DNA of 64,000 nt from NCBI GenBank assembly GCA_029204225.1, contig CM055102.1, forward strand, positions 34,158,585 through 34,222,584, in the 5' to 3' direction. Positions 43,925 through 55,540 of the stretch are shown piece after piece (the first letter of the stretch is position 1; every line of letters begins with the position of its first letter). The notes beneath the pieces were generated by a model that saw only the letters and a program-made list of their open reading frames with translations, did no database searches and was not told the DNA's origin. The position numbers were made by a program, and so were the translations under genes. This DNA comes from Diphasiastrum complanatum. Taxonomy: Eukaryota; Streptophyta; Lycopodiopsida; Lycopodiales; Lycopodiaceae.

Positions 43925-46721
43925 TCTAGATCAATTGTCAGTTGTAGGATGCGTTATTTAGGATAACAGTAACCTTGCTTTCTTCTTTACCAAACTCTTA
44001 TGAGCACTTTGTTGTAATAATCTCTACTCAACCTGACTTGACTGTTCAAAAGATCATCGGTCATCTTCTTCAAGAAGAGATATAGAGAAAGACCAGTGAT
44101 TTATCCATCAAAGATAAGTCTGTGGCAATATACACCAAGAAGTTAGATAGTTTCAAGGCCAAGAATCAAATGCAGAAGCAGCAACAGTGGAAGCCTCAAA
44201 CTCAATCAGAGAGTAGTGGATCGAGAAAGAAACTCTTTTGCAAATACTATAAGAGGGTGAACCACGACATCAAGGATTGTCGGATCCGAATCTACAACGA
44301 GACAAATAGGCAACAACACCAACAGCCAAACTCTACCAATGCAGCGAAATTTAAGGAGCAAACTCCTGATGCTGACAAACCATCAGAATTGCTAATGGCT
44401 TACAATAGTAGCAATGTAGACTATGACAACTGATATCTCGATAGTGGCGCTACCCAACACATGACTCCTTGAAGAGAATGGTTTATTGAATATGCAGCTT
44501 ATACCAAAAATCAATTCATCTACCTCGGAAACTCTAGCACCATCAGCATGAAAGGCAAATGAACAGTTAAGATTGTATTTCAAAATGCTTTTTCCATTTC
44601 TATTTCAAATGTCCTTCATGACCTCAACTATCTAAGAATTTGTTATCGATTTCAAAGATAACTGATGAGGGCTACATTGTTACATTATCTTCTGAACAAT
44701 ATATAATCTTCGACAAATATACTATTTTGACTACTTGCATGAGTTGGAAACCTATGTGTATTTTTTGACTCAATTGCATTAGCTACTACTTCTCATGAAA
44801 ATGTAAACGATCAAGCTTTACTGTGACATGGTCGATTTTGACAAGCTAATACGAGATCTCTTTCTTACATGCGTTGTAATGATTTAGTTGATGGATTGAA
44901 TTTCCCTCTTTCATTAGATAGGAAATCATTTTTCTATGAATCTTGCATTTATGGAAAACATTCTAGAAGCAGAGTCTCCAAAACTCATTCCGTCAAGACA
45001 AAACATGTATTAGGTCTTGTGCATAGTGATCTTTGTGGTCCAATGCCACTGTCGCAAGACCAGATCAAGCTAGCTTGAGCAAGTCTGTAGAAATTCAAGA
45101 AGAGACAAATTTGGTCAACCAATTTTTCAATGATCTTCAAGAATTTGAACAATTTTTGAGAGGTATACACCTCAATCTTTTTGGACTTCATCTCAACTCT
45201 AATGATATTGTGAAGTGGCAAGAAGCAATGACTAACTTTTGTCGAGCCATAGACTTTCCTAAGCCACAAAAGAGTTATCAACAATAAGTGGATCTTCAAG
45301 AAGAAGATCAACTCTGATGGTTCCATTGCAAAATGGAAAGCAAGGCTAGTTGCCAAAGGATTCACTCAAATCGGAGGAGTGAATTACCAAGAGATTTTTA
45401 ATCTTGTTGTCAAATGCAGTCAATCAGCACTCTCACTGCACTAGCCACCGCCGAAGATCTCAAAATGCATCAAATTGATGTCAAAACAGTCTTTCTCAAT
45501 GGCTATGTCGAAGAGGAGATGTATACACCTTCCAACCCAAAGAATTCGAAGTCAAAGGCCAAGAGCACAAAGTATGCAAGCTGCACAAAGCAATCTATGG
45601 TTTGAAACAGGTTGTAAGGGCTTGGTCTGAATGAATTAATGCTTATCTCATTCAATTAGGCTTTGTGAACAATTCAGCTGACTGCAATGTTTGTTCCAAA
45701 TACATAGGTGTCAATTCAGTTCACATAGCTCTATACGTAGATGATGCATTTATTCTGTCTAACAACACATTCTTACTACACACTACTAAGAGTGATTTGT
45801 CGAAGAAATTTGACCTAACTGATCTAGGCATTTTTCATTAGGAATACACATCACCAGAGATAGATTGCATAAGAAGATCTATCTTAGACAATAGAAATAT
45901 CTAGAGAACACTCTAGAAAAGTTTCACATGTCTAATTGCAAACCAGTTGATGCGCCGATGGATGCAGGTGTGATATTGACCAAACCTTCCTATGCCGATA
46001 CCGAAAGTCAGATACTCGACTTGTCGAAGTATCATTAACATTCACTAATAGGATCTTTAATGTATACCATATTGTGCACTAGACCAGATTTTGCATACAC
46101 TATCAACACATTAAGTCAATTCATGTCTAATCCCAAGATCTTACATTGGAAAGCATCAAGAGAGTGATGAAATACGTTCAAGGAAGTTCACATCACATTT
46201 TATGCTATGAGGGAAATTCTATCAACCCAATGGTTCTTCGAGGCTCCTACGATTCAGATTGGGAAGAAATGTCTCTATCCATAAAATCTACCTCGGGTTT
46301 TGTTTCTTTCTAGCAAGGGGACCAATTTCATGGAACTTGAGGAGGAAAAATCTTTGACTGAGGTAGAATATATTGCAGCATGTCAAGCTTCAAAAGAATC
46401 TATCTTGATCAGATTATTATGAGTCCATGATTTACATCACACTCAGTTTCGGCCTACTACCATTCTATGTGATAACGTGAGCTGTATTTCACTATGACAG
46501 AATCCCAGATTTCATGGCAAGTCAAAGCACATTGAAATCCAATGCCATTTTATTTGAGAAAAGGTTTTCTTAGGCTAGTGACCCTTCAATACTGCTCCAC
46601 ATCCGAAATGGTTGTAGACATATTCACCGAAGCTCTTCCAAGGATCAAGCATCAAAAGTTCTTCAACATGCTAAAGTTGACGAAGACACTCAAGGCACAA
46701 ATTGTGACCTTAAGGGAGATT
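43925..46721 (+). pseudogene. Copia element internal region (family D, copy 2)
   Basis: In order: gag (SSLPNSYEHFVVIISTQPDL), knuckle CKYYKRVNHDIKDC with the second Cys changed to Tyr, protease YLDSGATQHMT, GAG-pre-integrase (CIYGKHSRSRVSKTHSVKTK), then HSDLCGPMPLS, the very start of integrase. The integrase core is deleted near 45050. RT follows: VKWQEAMTN, WKARLVAKGFTQIGGVNYQE, MHQIDVKTVFLNGYVEEEMY and ALYVDDAFILSNN. RNase H is in several frames, ending VVDIFTEALPRIKHQKFFNM. Stops and frameshifts are many. A purine tract AAGGGAGA at 46713-46720 directly precedes the 3' LTR. Confidence 0.88.
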
Positions 46722-47027
46722 GTTGGAAGTTAAGCTCACAGTTTCCTCCTTTGTGATACAATTTATTCAAGATTCTTCCTGCACATTTTTCAATCCTTGA
46801 ACTATTCATTGATCTAGGATCAGATAAAACCTCTTTACGTTTTATGTCTTCTCATCTACCTACAGGAATTATAGTTTTTTGTTTTGCTATTCTGCATATT
46901 TACACTCTTCACCTTTTCCCTCCCTTTGGACCCATTGCCCCAGAGCACACCTATCCTTCATATACTTTGTCAAGTCATGCTTCTCCGTTAGGTCAGGCCA
47001 CTCCCATTCAGACCGCCCCCAACTCTT
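46722..47027 (+). repeat. Start of copia 3' LTR (family D)
   Basis: It starts TGTTGGAAGTTAAG one base after the polypurine tract. The far end is not visible; a CACTA terminus begins at 47028, so the LTR is probably cut by that insertion. Confidence 0.6.
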
Positions 47028-49137
47028 CACTACAAGAGGACGGGCGATTTCCAAGGCTTTTTTTGAGCGTTTCTTTGAAAGATAGTTTTTTAAATGAGTC
47101 GCATGGGGAGCGGAATGCTCGAGCCTAGGGTCCGGTATTTGGCCTCGGAAGAAGCATACCAAATTTGAACTTGGATTTGAAACATTTATAGAGAGGGTTA
47201 TAAATTGAATAGAAGGCCTCAAAACATACATCGGAATAATGAAACTAATTTTAGGGGTATACCGAGGCTGGCATTGGTATAACCCTACCAATTTTGAACT
47301 TGTTTTCTTGAAATTTATAGAGAGGATTATAAAGAGGTCCAGATGGCCAAAGACATTCTAGGACACTCTACTAACCGAGGGGAATACCGAGACTGATGAA
47401 AAAAAGCCCCTCAATATAGCCCATGGTATAAAACAGAATGTAAATGGATCTCACTTTTGAAATTTTTACTATTAACACATTGAATTCTATTTTATATCAA
47501 CTTTGGTTGCCATATGCACAAGCAAATAAAAAAATTTATGTATCACAAAAAAATGATAATGACAAATTGTGTATTCACATGCATTGACTTCTTGTTTGAT
47601 GTCAACTAGTCAATCAAATAGCTTCAAAAGCTAATGGCGATGGTGACGACGAGTAAGATCGTGAAAGTGTGTCGTCGAACCATCTGACGATGATGCATCA
47701 CACTCAACATCATCATTAGCTTGTGAGGCTTGCACATGATCATCCTCCGAAATTGTGTCATTGAATCTGTCATTATGATCTTGTTCATGAGGTGCATCAA
47801 CTGACAGCGCCAGGTCCTCCATGACATCTCTATCGTCAAAAATTCTTTTACTTCTAGGAGCGACTTGAATCACGTACCACCATCTGGAATCTAAACGATT
47901 GGGGTGAAAGACCACCTGCAATTGATCGATGTTACCATAAATGTTGCCTTGTAGAAAGTGTCATCCATGCATCCACAATGCATTGTATTTTTTGTACTGA
48001 ACGTAATGGAACTAAATGTGTTAGGGATACAACAAACATGTACAAAATTGCACGTATTAATAAACATGTGAAGGTTGATCACCATAGCTTACATGTAAAT
48101 TGCACCCCCTTGCATATTTCCGGTCTCTCTTTGTTACTTCCTGGTTGTTTGCCGAGGCTCCTCTAAGTACATCACGTAGCCAATCAAGCATCATGTCCTT
48201 GGCTAGAAGGGCGAGGTCAAGTGGGTATGGTTGTCTTCTTTGCCCTCTCCTGAAAGTGGCTCAACCGGTTTGTCTACAAGCCTTGGCATCTTCATATAGT
48301 GAAATCCACTTTTGTATTTCCTCGGTATTAAGAATGCAAAACTTATTTACCTTCTCCTTGAAGGACTCACTCATTCTCATGATTGCTCCTTTTCCTTGAT
48401 GAACCTCCCCAATGTACCAACTAGTGGCCCAAATATGTATTGTACCTTCATGGAATGAGGATGTTGGCCATCAAGCCCATCTCACATAGGGTGATCGGGT
48501 GGAAGGTATCGAGTGTGGCCCTCATAAATCATCTTTCGTAGATGTTGTGAGTGACATGCTTGCAAATACTCGCCACAAACGGGGCACGCATTGTAACCAC
48601 TAGTTTGGAGCCCTGCATTGTTACAAAACAACCAACTTAATTGTGGGTCCAATGTTCAAATTGAAAGAAAATTTTTGAATGCACATAAAATTTAATATAA
48701 TACCATGAATCAAACCCATAACAAGGATATCTCACCTAAACATTCCCCATAGCCAGGATACTTGTGCATCATCCACATCAAGATCCCCTTTACCACAAAA
48801 TCTCTTTGTCTCAGTGGTCTTGATATACTGCTCACTTGAACTCCTTACCGTAGAATCTTTAGCTCATCTATCAAGGGAGCCATATACACGTCCATATTTT
48901 TTGTCTTGTATTTTCTGGGGATAAGAAGAGCAAGCATTAGGTGCCCCTTCTTTGTACTTAGCCAAGGGGAGATGTTGTAGTTTACAAGGACAACCGACCA
49001 AGTGGACCATGATGTGGAGCGCAAACTGAATGGAATCACACCATCCATGGCCAACCCAAATTTGATACTTGGGTTATACCCCCCTCCAAGGCTCAAAGGG
49101 ACCCGACGATTTTAAACCGTGGCCGGTTCTTACAAAG
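47028..49137 (-). mobile_element. CACTA (En/Spm) transposon remnant
   Basis: The plus strand has CACTACAAGAGG at 47028, the hallmark terminus of plant CACTA elements. Subterminal words TACCGAGG and CCTCGG follow over the next 380 bp. The tnp2-type transposase lies inside on the minus strand, so 47028 is the 3' end of the element. The other terminus (a CACTACAAGA in the opposite orientation) was not found, so the outer limit is set at the last coding homology. Confidence 0.72.
47631..49137 (-). pseudogene. CACTA tnp2-type transposase, partial
   Basis: From 49096 the minus strand reads IKFGLAMDGVIPFS, VVLVNYNISPWLSTKKGH and NMDVYMAPLIDELKILR, the core tnp2 (Transposase_21) region. After one stop come WMMHKYPGYGECLG and a GT-AG intron (about 48620-48736). 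The next exon starts GLQTSGYNACPVCGEYLQAC and continues EGHTRYLPPDHP (zinc Cys pair CPVC, HRRFLP-like block). Further down, frames give RMSESFKEKVNKFCILNTEE, and at 47631-47921 VVFHPNRLDSRWWYVIQVAP with RIFDDRD. Stops after HPM and elsewhere show decay. Confidence 0.82.
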
Positions 49138-49712
49138 GAACATATCCGCCGGTTCTATACATAGGTCGGTTTAGGGTAACAATTGTACCCGCCGATCAGG
49201 GTCTTAATTAGAACCGAGTTGATAAGCAGGTTGAGAACCGAAAATAAAGAATCGTTACCCAAGAATAGGTCTTGGATGTCAAATGCGTCGATGTTTGGAA
49301 ACATATGACATCTTTTAACCAGATGAAAAATACAATTTAGCCGATAAGAAATTGTGCCATCAAGTGCACTATATATTTTTTGACATGGCTTTGGAGGAGC
49401 CAGCCATCTTTGAAAATTGTTGTTTTTTTAGGATGCATTAGTTTTGAATTGATTTATAATGCATCAAAATAGAATGCACCTCGGAATAGGCAAGGAAGAC
49501 TATTTCTAATTTAGTCAGGGCCTCGAAATTGCCCTCGCTATTCTTGAAAATTTTGAAAAGACTGACATTTTTCGTGGCATTTTCAAAGAGGTAAGAGGAG
49601 TGGGTGATGGAATCAAGGGATGTACCTACTACCATCTTCCTCTCCCTTGTTTGTTGATCCTTGCTCACCCACTTTATCCACCTTGCTCTCCTAATTCTCC
49701 TCACATTTGAGT
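49138..49712. other. No gene seen
   Basis: Includes a short GC-richer patch with CCGGTTC and GAACCG words in both orientations (49110-49250), possibly subterminal CACTA sequence. Confidence 0.35.
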
Positions 49713-49860
49713 GATCCTCTTGCTTCTCTTGCTATTGCTCGTTGCTTTCTCCTCTTGCATTTTGCTTGTTCAGTGCTCCTCTTGCTTCTCTTGCAATTGC
49801 TCGTTGCTTTCTCCTCTTGCATTTTGCTTGTTCTTCTTGCTCCTCTTGCACTTTGCTTGT
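49713..49860. repeat. Tandem repeat of about 61 bp, CTCCTCTTGC-rich
   Basis: A unit with CTCTTGCTTCTCTTGC, ATTGCTCGTTGCTTTCTCC and TCTTGCATTTTGCTTGTTC is present twice and partly a third time. Confidence 0.8.
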
Positions 49861-50524
49861 TGCCCTTGCTCTTCCTCTTAGCTTAATGCTTGCAAAATCA
49901 AATGTGGGGAGGTCAAGAAAGAAAGGAAAAGTGGAGGATGGAGGATTTTTTATTTGTTGGATGCAAGGTAATCTCCTTTCTCACTCTCTCTTTTTCTAGC
50001 ATCATAGTATCCATCTCAATGTGATCTCAGTTTGGTTTTATTGACACCACATTTTCTATGCAGGCTTTCCTCTGAGACAAAGGAGTCGGTGGATCCAATT
50101 TTTTGAGAAGCATACAGGTCTGAAAGGCCGTCAGAATAGGTGGATCTGCAATATTTACTATTCCGAAGGCTATTTCAATGCCTATTTTGAAGGCAGTTCC
50201 AGGTGAGGGTGCTAGATGAGGGCGATGTAGATCCATAGTTGAGGGTTGTAGATCCAGAGCTCCAAAGAGTTGGAATACCCATCGAAATATACGGATCTAT
50301 TGGATTTGTCATATCAGTGCCTATTCTAATAGTTGTTCTGATGCCAAATCCTACTGCCAATTTTTTGGTGGATATGCTGGATTGCATATGGATGTTTGTT
50401 GCTCTTTTTCTGAAATTAATTTGTTACAACTATTTTTTGTAATACTAAACTAAACAAACTGCAACTGGTTTTTGTTTTGTATATTTCATTATTGGATATT
50501 GGACCAATATTCATCATAGCATTT
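49861..50524. other. No gene seen
   Basis: Contains words GGATCTATTGGATTT and TATTCCGA related to the region around 9840-9900, so it probably belongs to the same interspersed repeat. No ORF is supported. Confidence 0.35.
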
Positions 50525-50725
50525 CAGACTGATCATCATAGTAGCTTTCCAAGGTACTTTCAAGGTCAGAATGGAGCTCGAAATAAATCATCCTAGTCCT
50601 AGTAGCATACCAGTGTCTATTCTGACGTCTGTTCCAACCTCTACTGACATTTTTTTTTAATATTTCAAATGACAGATTTGTGAATGTTATGATACATTTG
50701 TAAAGCTTGGGTGTTTTTTTTAGAA
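50525..50725. repeat. Interspersed repeat, copy 2
   Basis: Matches 9181-9380 in the same orientation with scattered changes. Confidence 0.7.
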
Positions 50726-51166
50726 CCCGAAGATAAAGAAATGTGAGGGGTGAGTATGGGGGTGCTCGGATACTCAGGAGTGATAGATGCAGAAGTTGTA
50801 GTATCATGTGCCATGCGCGCTGCTTCCTGAGTTAGGGTTTCTTGAAATAAGAAATCTCGACGATGAGGCCTAGGAGAGGGATGTGCTGGACTCGAGGCCG
50901 CATGAGACATGACATCATCGACCTCACTGCCACAATAGGAGCCACCGTTGAGGCGACTCCTTCTACAATATATCTTTTCCCGGGAATGTTGGGAAGAGGC
51001 ACTAGCATTAGAGTGTGAGGGAGAGGGACTCTCACCGAGACACCCTCGTGGGAGGTGGAAATATCTTGGTTGGAGTGTTGTGGAGACTGGATCTTCTCAA
51101 ATATAGAGGATGTTGACCTACTGGAACTCAGTGTCTCCCAACGAGCCCGTAGTGGGATAATTGCTG
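50726..51166 (-). other. Ser/Pro-rich open region, possible exon
   Basis: A minus-strand region that is open in two overlapping frames, joined by one shift near 51030: RARWETLSSSRSTSSIFEKI and SPQHSNQDISTSHEGVS, then SPSPSHSNASASSQHSRE, GGSYCGSEVDDVMSHAASS and RPHRRDFLFQETLTQEAARM. A consensus-like splice acceptor (TTGCTTGCAG) stands at its start near 51167. I do not recognise a domain. It could be a captured host exon or a transposon exon. Confidence 0.35.
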
Positions 51167-51420
51167 CAAGCAACCAAAGATAGTTTTAAAAAATGCAACC
51201 CTATTGAATTAATTAGTGCAAGAAATAAATTCAAGTAAATGAGTTTAGTTTGATGACGAACAAGATAAGTCGCTCCTTACATTCCACCCTAGATAAATAA
51301 ATTACATTTCAAAGAGTCCAGAAAAATGTCAAATAAATGTGGTTCACTCAATAATGAGTTTGAATAAATAAATACTAGCCCCATTATATTCTAATAAACA
51401 CAAATACTAAAATATAATGT

Positions 51421-51603
51421 CGAGTGAATACATGTGAGCAATTACACTTTACAAAAAACAAGACAAACATTTTACATGATTCAATACCAAATATAGTTCA
51501 ATTACATAATGAGTCAAAGTTCAAGAATATGCCCATACTAAATCACTTAAACCCTGGCAAATGTACCAAGCAGAACGAGAGGCAGCTACTGGAGACTATA
51601 GGG
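51421..51603. repeat. 183 bp segment shared with 56723-56905
   Basis: Upstream of OMT unit copies B and C but absent from copy 1. It starts near GAATACATGTGAGCAATTAC in both. Confidence 0.9.
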
Positions 51604-52892
51604 CCTTCTCACCTTGGTAGTGGTGGCCAAAGTTCTTTTCATGCCCATTTCGTAAGTCTCCCCACCCATACGTTGAATTTGACATTATCGAAATTCAAAT
51701 TTTATTTTGCTAATCTTCTGGTAGTACCCCAGATTATTTGCATATTTGTTAAAATTATAATCACAATTCTATCGATTCATTTAGAAATCTACCGTAAAGT
51801 GATCTCCCACAAAAGAAGAATATAAGTATGCATATTCCAACAACATGCAATCATTACTCGAATTATTGGAGAGATATGGAGTGAGAATTGATTGGGATGG
51901 AATACTTTGAGGTATATATGGCTTCAAGATATATGAAATTAACTTCACTACATTAATGTGGTTTGACTTTCACTCTCATTACATTTCTCAAATAACTAAC
52001 TCATCTTCATTGGATGTAGGTATCGCAGTCCCAATCCCATGCATCGCAGTCACATGCATATGAGTACGATCGCGATGTCAATGGCCAAAAGGAAGAGGAT
52101 TCAAGAAACATGAAATTATTAAGCTAATCATTAACTATTTAAGCATAAATCAAGTCTCTTGGCAAAACCCATTTTTGTCTTGTGTTTTGTAAGCCTCTAT
52201 TACAGACTGCAGATTAGGAATCTTGAATATCTTAAAGCTCTGAAAACCAGCTTGAATGAGAAGATTGTGCCATTCTTCCCTTGTCCGTTCCAATCCTCCA
52301 TTTGTAAGAGCAATCATATGAAGATCAAATGAACATTTGAGGAATGTGTATGGATCTGTTTTCTCTGATGGATCAAGGACAACATCGAAGATAATCACCT
52401 TGCCTTTCTCAGGTAATGCCCTGTGGCAATTGCGTAAAATCTTGGTGCATCGCTCATCATCCCAGTCGTGCATAATCCACTGCAAAGTTCAAACATAGAG
52501 ATTATTATCAGATGTTTGTCGAACTTGTTAGTCTCAGATAACTCGAGCACATTTAACGCACACAAGAAAGTCATGGTGTGAGTGTTTCATGATTTGATTA
52601 CTCATAAAGGTTTTGAGGAGACTGATCCAAAAGACTATGAGCAGCAATTGCACCTTCATCATGATAGCGTCAGTTGATGGAACACTCTGAAACATGTCTC
52701 TCTCGACGTGTTCAACACCTAAGCTCCAAGAATATTAGAACAGACAATTGCATGATCAGTCATTTTACTGTGTCATCTCAAATGCTTACTGGAAAAAGGA
52801 ACGAGCTACTTACTCATCTTAAAGGCCTTTATCACTATTGGCAAAATTTGTTTAAACTACAGCTATAACCAGACTCAAAATACTTTGGCTTT
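51604..52892. repeat. OMT repeat unit, shortened copy B
   Basis: Corresponds to 11402-14170 of copy 1 with about 1.5 kb removed: at 52090 the sequence jumps from the equivalent of 11883 to that of 13370. Both of those sites carry AGATGAGGAT, so the loss fits slippage between direct repeats. The block ends at 52892 within OMT intron 1. Confidence 0.9.
52150..52718 (-). pseudogene. OMT pseudogene, copy B (exons 2 and 3 only)
   Basis: Exon 3 (52150-52479) and exon 2 (52654-52718) remain with intact splice sites; exon 1, with the SAM-binding glycine motif and dimerisation domain, is absent. Exon 3 shows WIMHDWDDERCTKILRNC, DPSEKTD and GGLERTREEW, so the catalytic His and acidic partners are kept. 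It differs from copies 1 and C at several positions (NCHRALP, IIFDVVLD). It cannot give an active enzyme. Confidence 0.88.
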
Positions 52893-53010
52893 TTAGGACG
52901 AATGTTTCATGATAGGAGAGAAGGTCTCAGCATAGTCAATACCATATCTCTGAGAAAATTCCTTCGCTACAAGTCTGGCTTTATACTTAGAAATATCTCC
53001 ATGATCGGCT
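52893..53010 (-). pseudogene. Copia RT scrap
   Basis: The minus strand reads [20 protein letters not shown] and [10 protein letters not shown], the N-terminal RT motif of copia. It fills the gap between the direct and inverted OMT-unit copies. Confidence 0.85.
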
Positions 53011-53029
53011 TGTCGTGCATGTGTGTGTG

Positions 53030-54245
53030 CATGCATTCGTTCATGTGTGTGTGTGGAAGGGATTGACAATGGAGGACATGCCTTCCTACTTCAAGTAACC
53101 TCTAGCTCCCTACACTCTCTCTCCTAATTTGCATGTGCAATCCCTTGCCAAAATTTGAATGTTTTTTATGGCAGATGGATTTGTAGGTTTTGTAAAAAAG
53201 AGGAGTGGTTTTTCAAAGTTCCACTACAACATTTTAGAGGTTTTCCGACTCTATTACTGAGGCTTTTCTAAAGAAACTCTTTTTAGAAAAACTCTACAGA
53301 CCTCGATATACACATCGATTTGTACCTCGTTAGTGAAAACCTTGTTAATTACATCAGTTCCCAAGGTATCACCATCCCATTCTAGTGTTGTTAAGAGAAT
53401 GTGTTTGTCGAGGGATATATCGAGGGACCTCGATATACCCCTCGACAAGATTGGCTATTCTAAGGGACATTTTGAGGGACCTCGAAATGCACTCCATCCA
53501 ACCCCCCCAAGAGTCTTTTGCACCACTTCTTATAAAAATGGTAAGCAAAATCATTTCTTCATAATTGTTAATTAAGGAATTTGCAAATATTTGAATTACA
53601 TTTTATGCACTTCAAAATTGATGAAATACACTTAACTTATACCAATATATATTCAAACATAAATGTTTCGAGTATAGAGATAAATTACAAACTGACTTTC
53701 ACATACATGCATGCTACAATATTAAAATACCTAGTTAGATCCAATTGAGTCATCCTCGTCTTGTCCATTGATGTCACAATCGGACTCATATGCATGTGAC
53801 TGCGATGCATGGGATTGGAACTACGATACCTGCATCCAATGAAGATGAGTCAGTTATTTGAGAAATGTGATGAGAGTGAAAGTCAGACCACATGAATGTA
53901 GTGAACTTCAGAAATATCTTGAAGCCATATATATCTCAGAGTATCCATCCCAATCAATTCTTACTCCTTGTCTCTCCAATAATTTGAATAATGATTGCAT
54001 GTCATTGGAAGATGCATACTTATACTCCTCTTTTGTGAGAGACCATTTTACGACAAATTTCTGTAAGAACCGACAGAATTGTGTTTATAATTTTAACAAA
54101 TACGCAAATAATCTGGAGTACTGCAAGAAGGTTAGCAAAATGAAATTTGAATTTCAATAATGTCAAATTCAACATATGGATGGGGAGACTTACGAAATGG
54201 GCATAAAAAGAACCTTGGCCACCACTGCCAAAATGAGAATGCCCT
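53030..54245. repeat. OMT repeat unit left part, inverted and diverged
   Basis: The reverse complement of this block matches 11402-12620 with many substitutions, from CCTTCCACACACACATGA at one end to CTTGGTAGTGGTGGCCAAAG-like sequence at the other. It lies opposite copy B, giving inverted arms about 480 bp long (51604-52080 against 53750-54245). Words CGAGGGATATATCGAGGG and GACCTCGATATACC form short palindromes at 53408-53450. Confidence 0.87.
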
Positions 54246-54737
54246 ATATTCTCCGATCGCTTCTTAGCTACCTCTCATTTTTGCTCATTAGAGGAGTTCT
54301 AAATCCAAAAAACACCCTTTGTAAAGATTCCTTTTATATTTTTTTAAATTTTTCTTACACATGGACCAATCAAACCACTCAAATTTGAAATCTACGTAAC
54401 GTAATTTTTTGAGTCCACACTAAAAATGGCATAACTTTTTAGTGGTAAGTCCAAATTTAGCAAAGTTTGGTGCATTGGAAAGCACTCAAGAAGGGCTTTC
54501 CAATGATTTGTTAGATGAATACTATTGAGATATGATTAAAAAGTTATGGCAAGTCAAAAGTATTAGTGTTATAATATTTTAATAAGATAAAAGACATCTT
54601 GCACGAATTCTTAAGGGGTCTTCTGGAGCTCAAAACTCCCCTAATGTGAAGAAATTTGGATTTTTTCTTTCTTCGCAAACTTCCAGTCTTCCTTGTGCAC
54701 ATGGTATGGTCTAGATTTGCCAGCTTTCAGCGGCATC
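54246..54737. other. AT-rich sequence, no gene seen
   Basis: No motif that I can support. Confidence 0.35.
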
Positions 54738-55345
54738 TCAGATCTCCAATTTGTGGTGGCTCATCACGCCTCCCATGCGGCACACCATCCAGGTTCGATC
54801 AAATTCCAAATCAGAGGAGGGGATTGGAAACTCTCTATACAACTGGTCAACTACATAATTCTTGTCATCATCACTTTGTCTGCACCAGTCCTTGAAAATG
54901 TCCCTGTTGAAGACCACATGTGTGAGTTGCCTCATGTGAGTGATGACACGACCACCGTAGTCATCCTCCACTATGTGCTTCTCCACATCTATGTCATAAG
55001 ATGGCAAGACGTCAGTTGATGGGGAGGTGGCAAAGGGAGTGTTCCTATCAAAAGATTGCCCTCTGCCGTGCATAGGCTCTCCTTCATTCGGGAACCCTTA
55101 GTGGCTTAGGATATGTGGTGAGATAGAAATTGGATCCTCGTTGTTGCGTCTAGGAATCCTGAATGTCTGGAGCTCGTCATCAAATGTAGAATAAGCCGCA
55201 ACACCACGCATTCATGTTGCACACCGGAGATAAGTCGTGTGTCGAAGTTTAGCCGCTCCAAGAAAGGACGAGCCGTTGCTAGCTTTTGAGAAAAATCAGT
55301 AAATGAGACCAAGTGAATTTCTCGAGTGTACCTGCTAGGTTTCAT
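54738..55345 (-). pseudogene. Gypsy-linked ORF of unknown function, copy 2
   Basis: The first part (55345 to about 55045) is nearly the same as 4379-4075. It continues, where copy 1 ends, as SPSTDVLPSYDIDVEKHIVE, RVITHMRQLTHVVFNRDIFK, DWCRQSDDDKNYVVDQLYRE and FDRTWMVCRMGGVMSHHK. This recalls the helical part of plant transposase-associated proteins (Transposase_24 type), but the match is weak. One frame change is needed at about 55200 and a TAA cuts it near 55099. Confidence 0.4.
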
Positions 55346-55540
55346 GTCTGATCAAGCACTTTGCTTAGTTCTAGGACTCCACAATATAGATAATATGCTG
55401 CCTGATAGCTTAGGCGAGTGGTCTCTCTTTTTTCTTTTTTCTTTTTTTTGAGAGAAAGATAAGTTCCTTGCAATCGATTGCAAGAATAAGTGATGCTAGC
55501 TCCAACCCTGAAGATAATTACTGTTTTGGGACATGATTGT

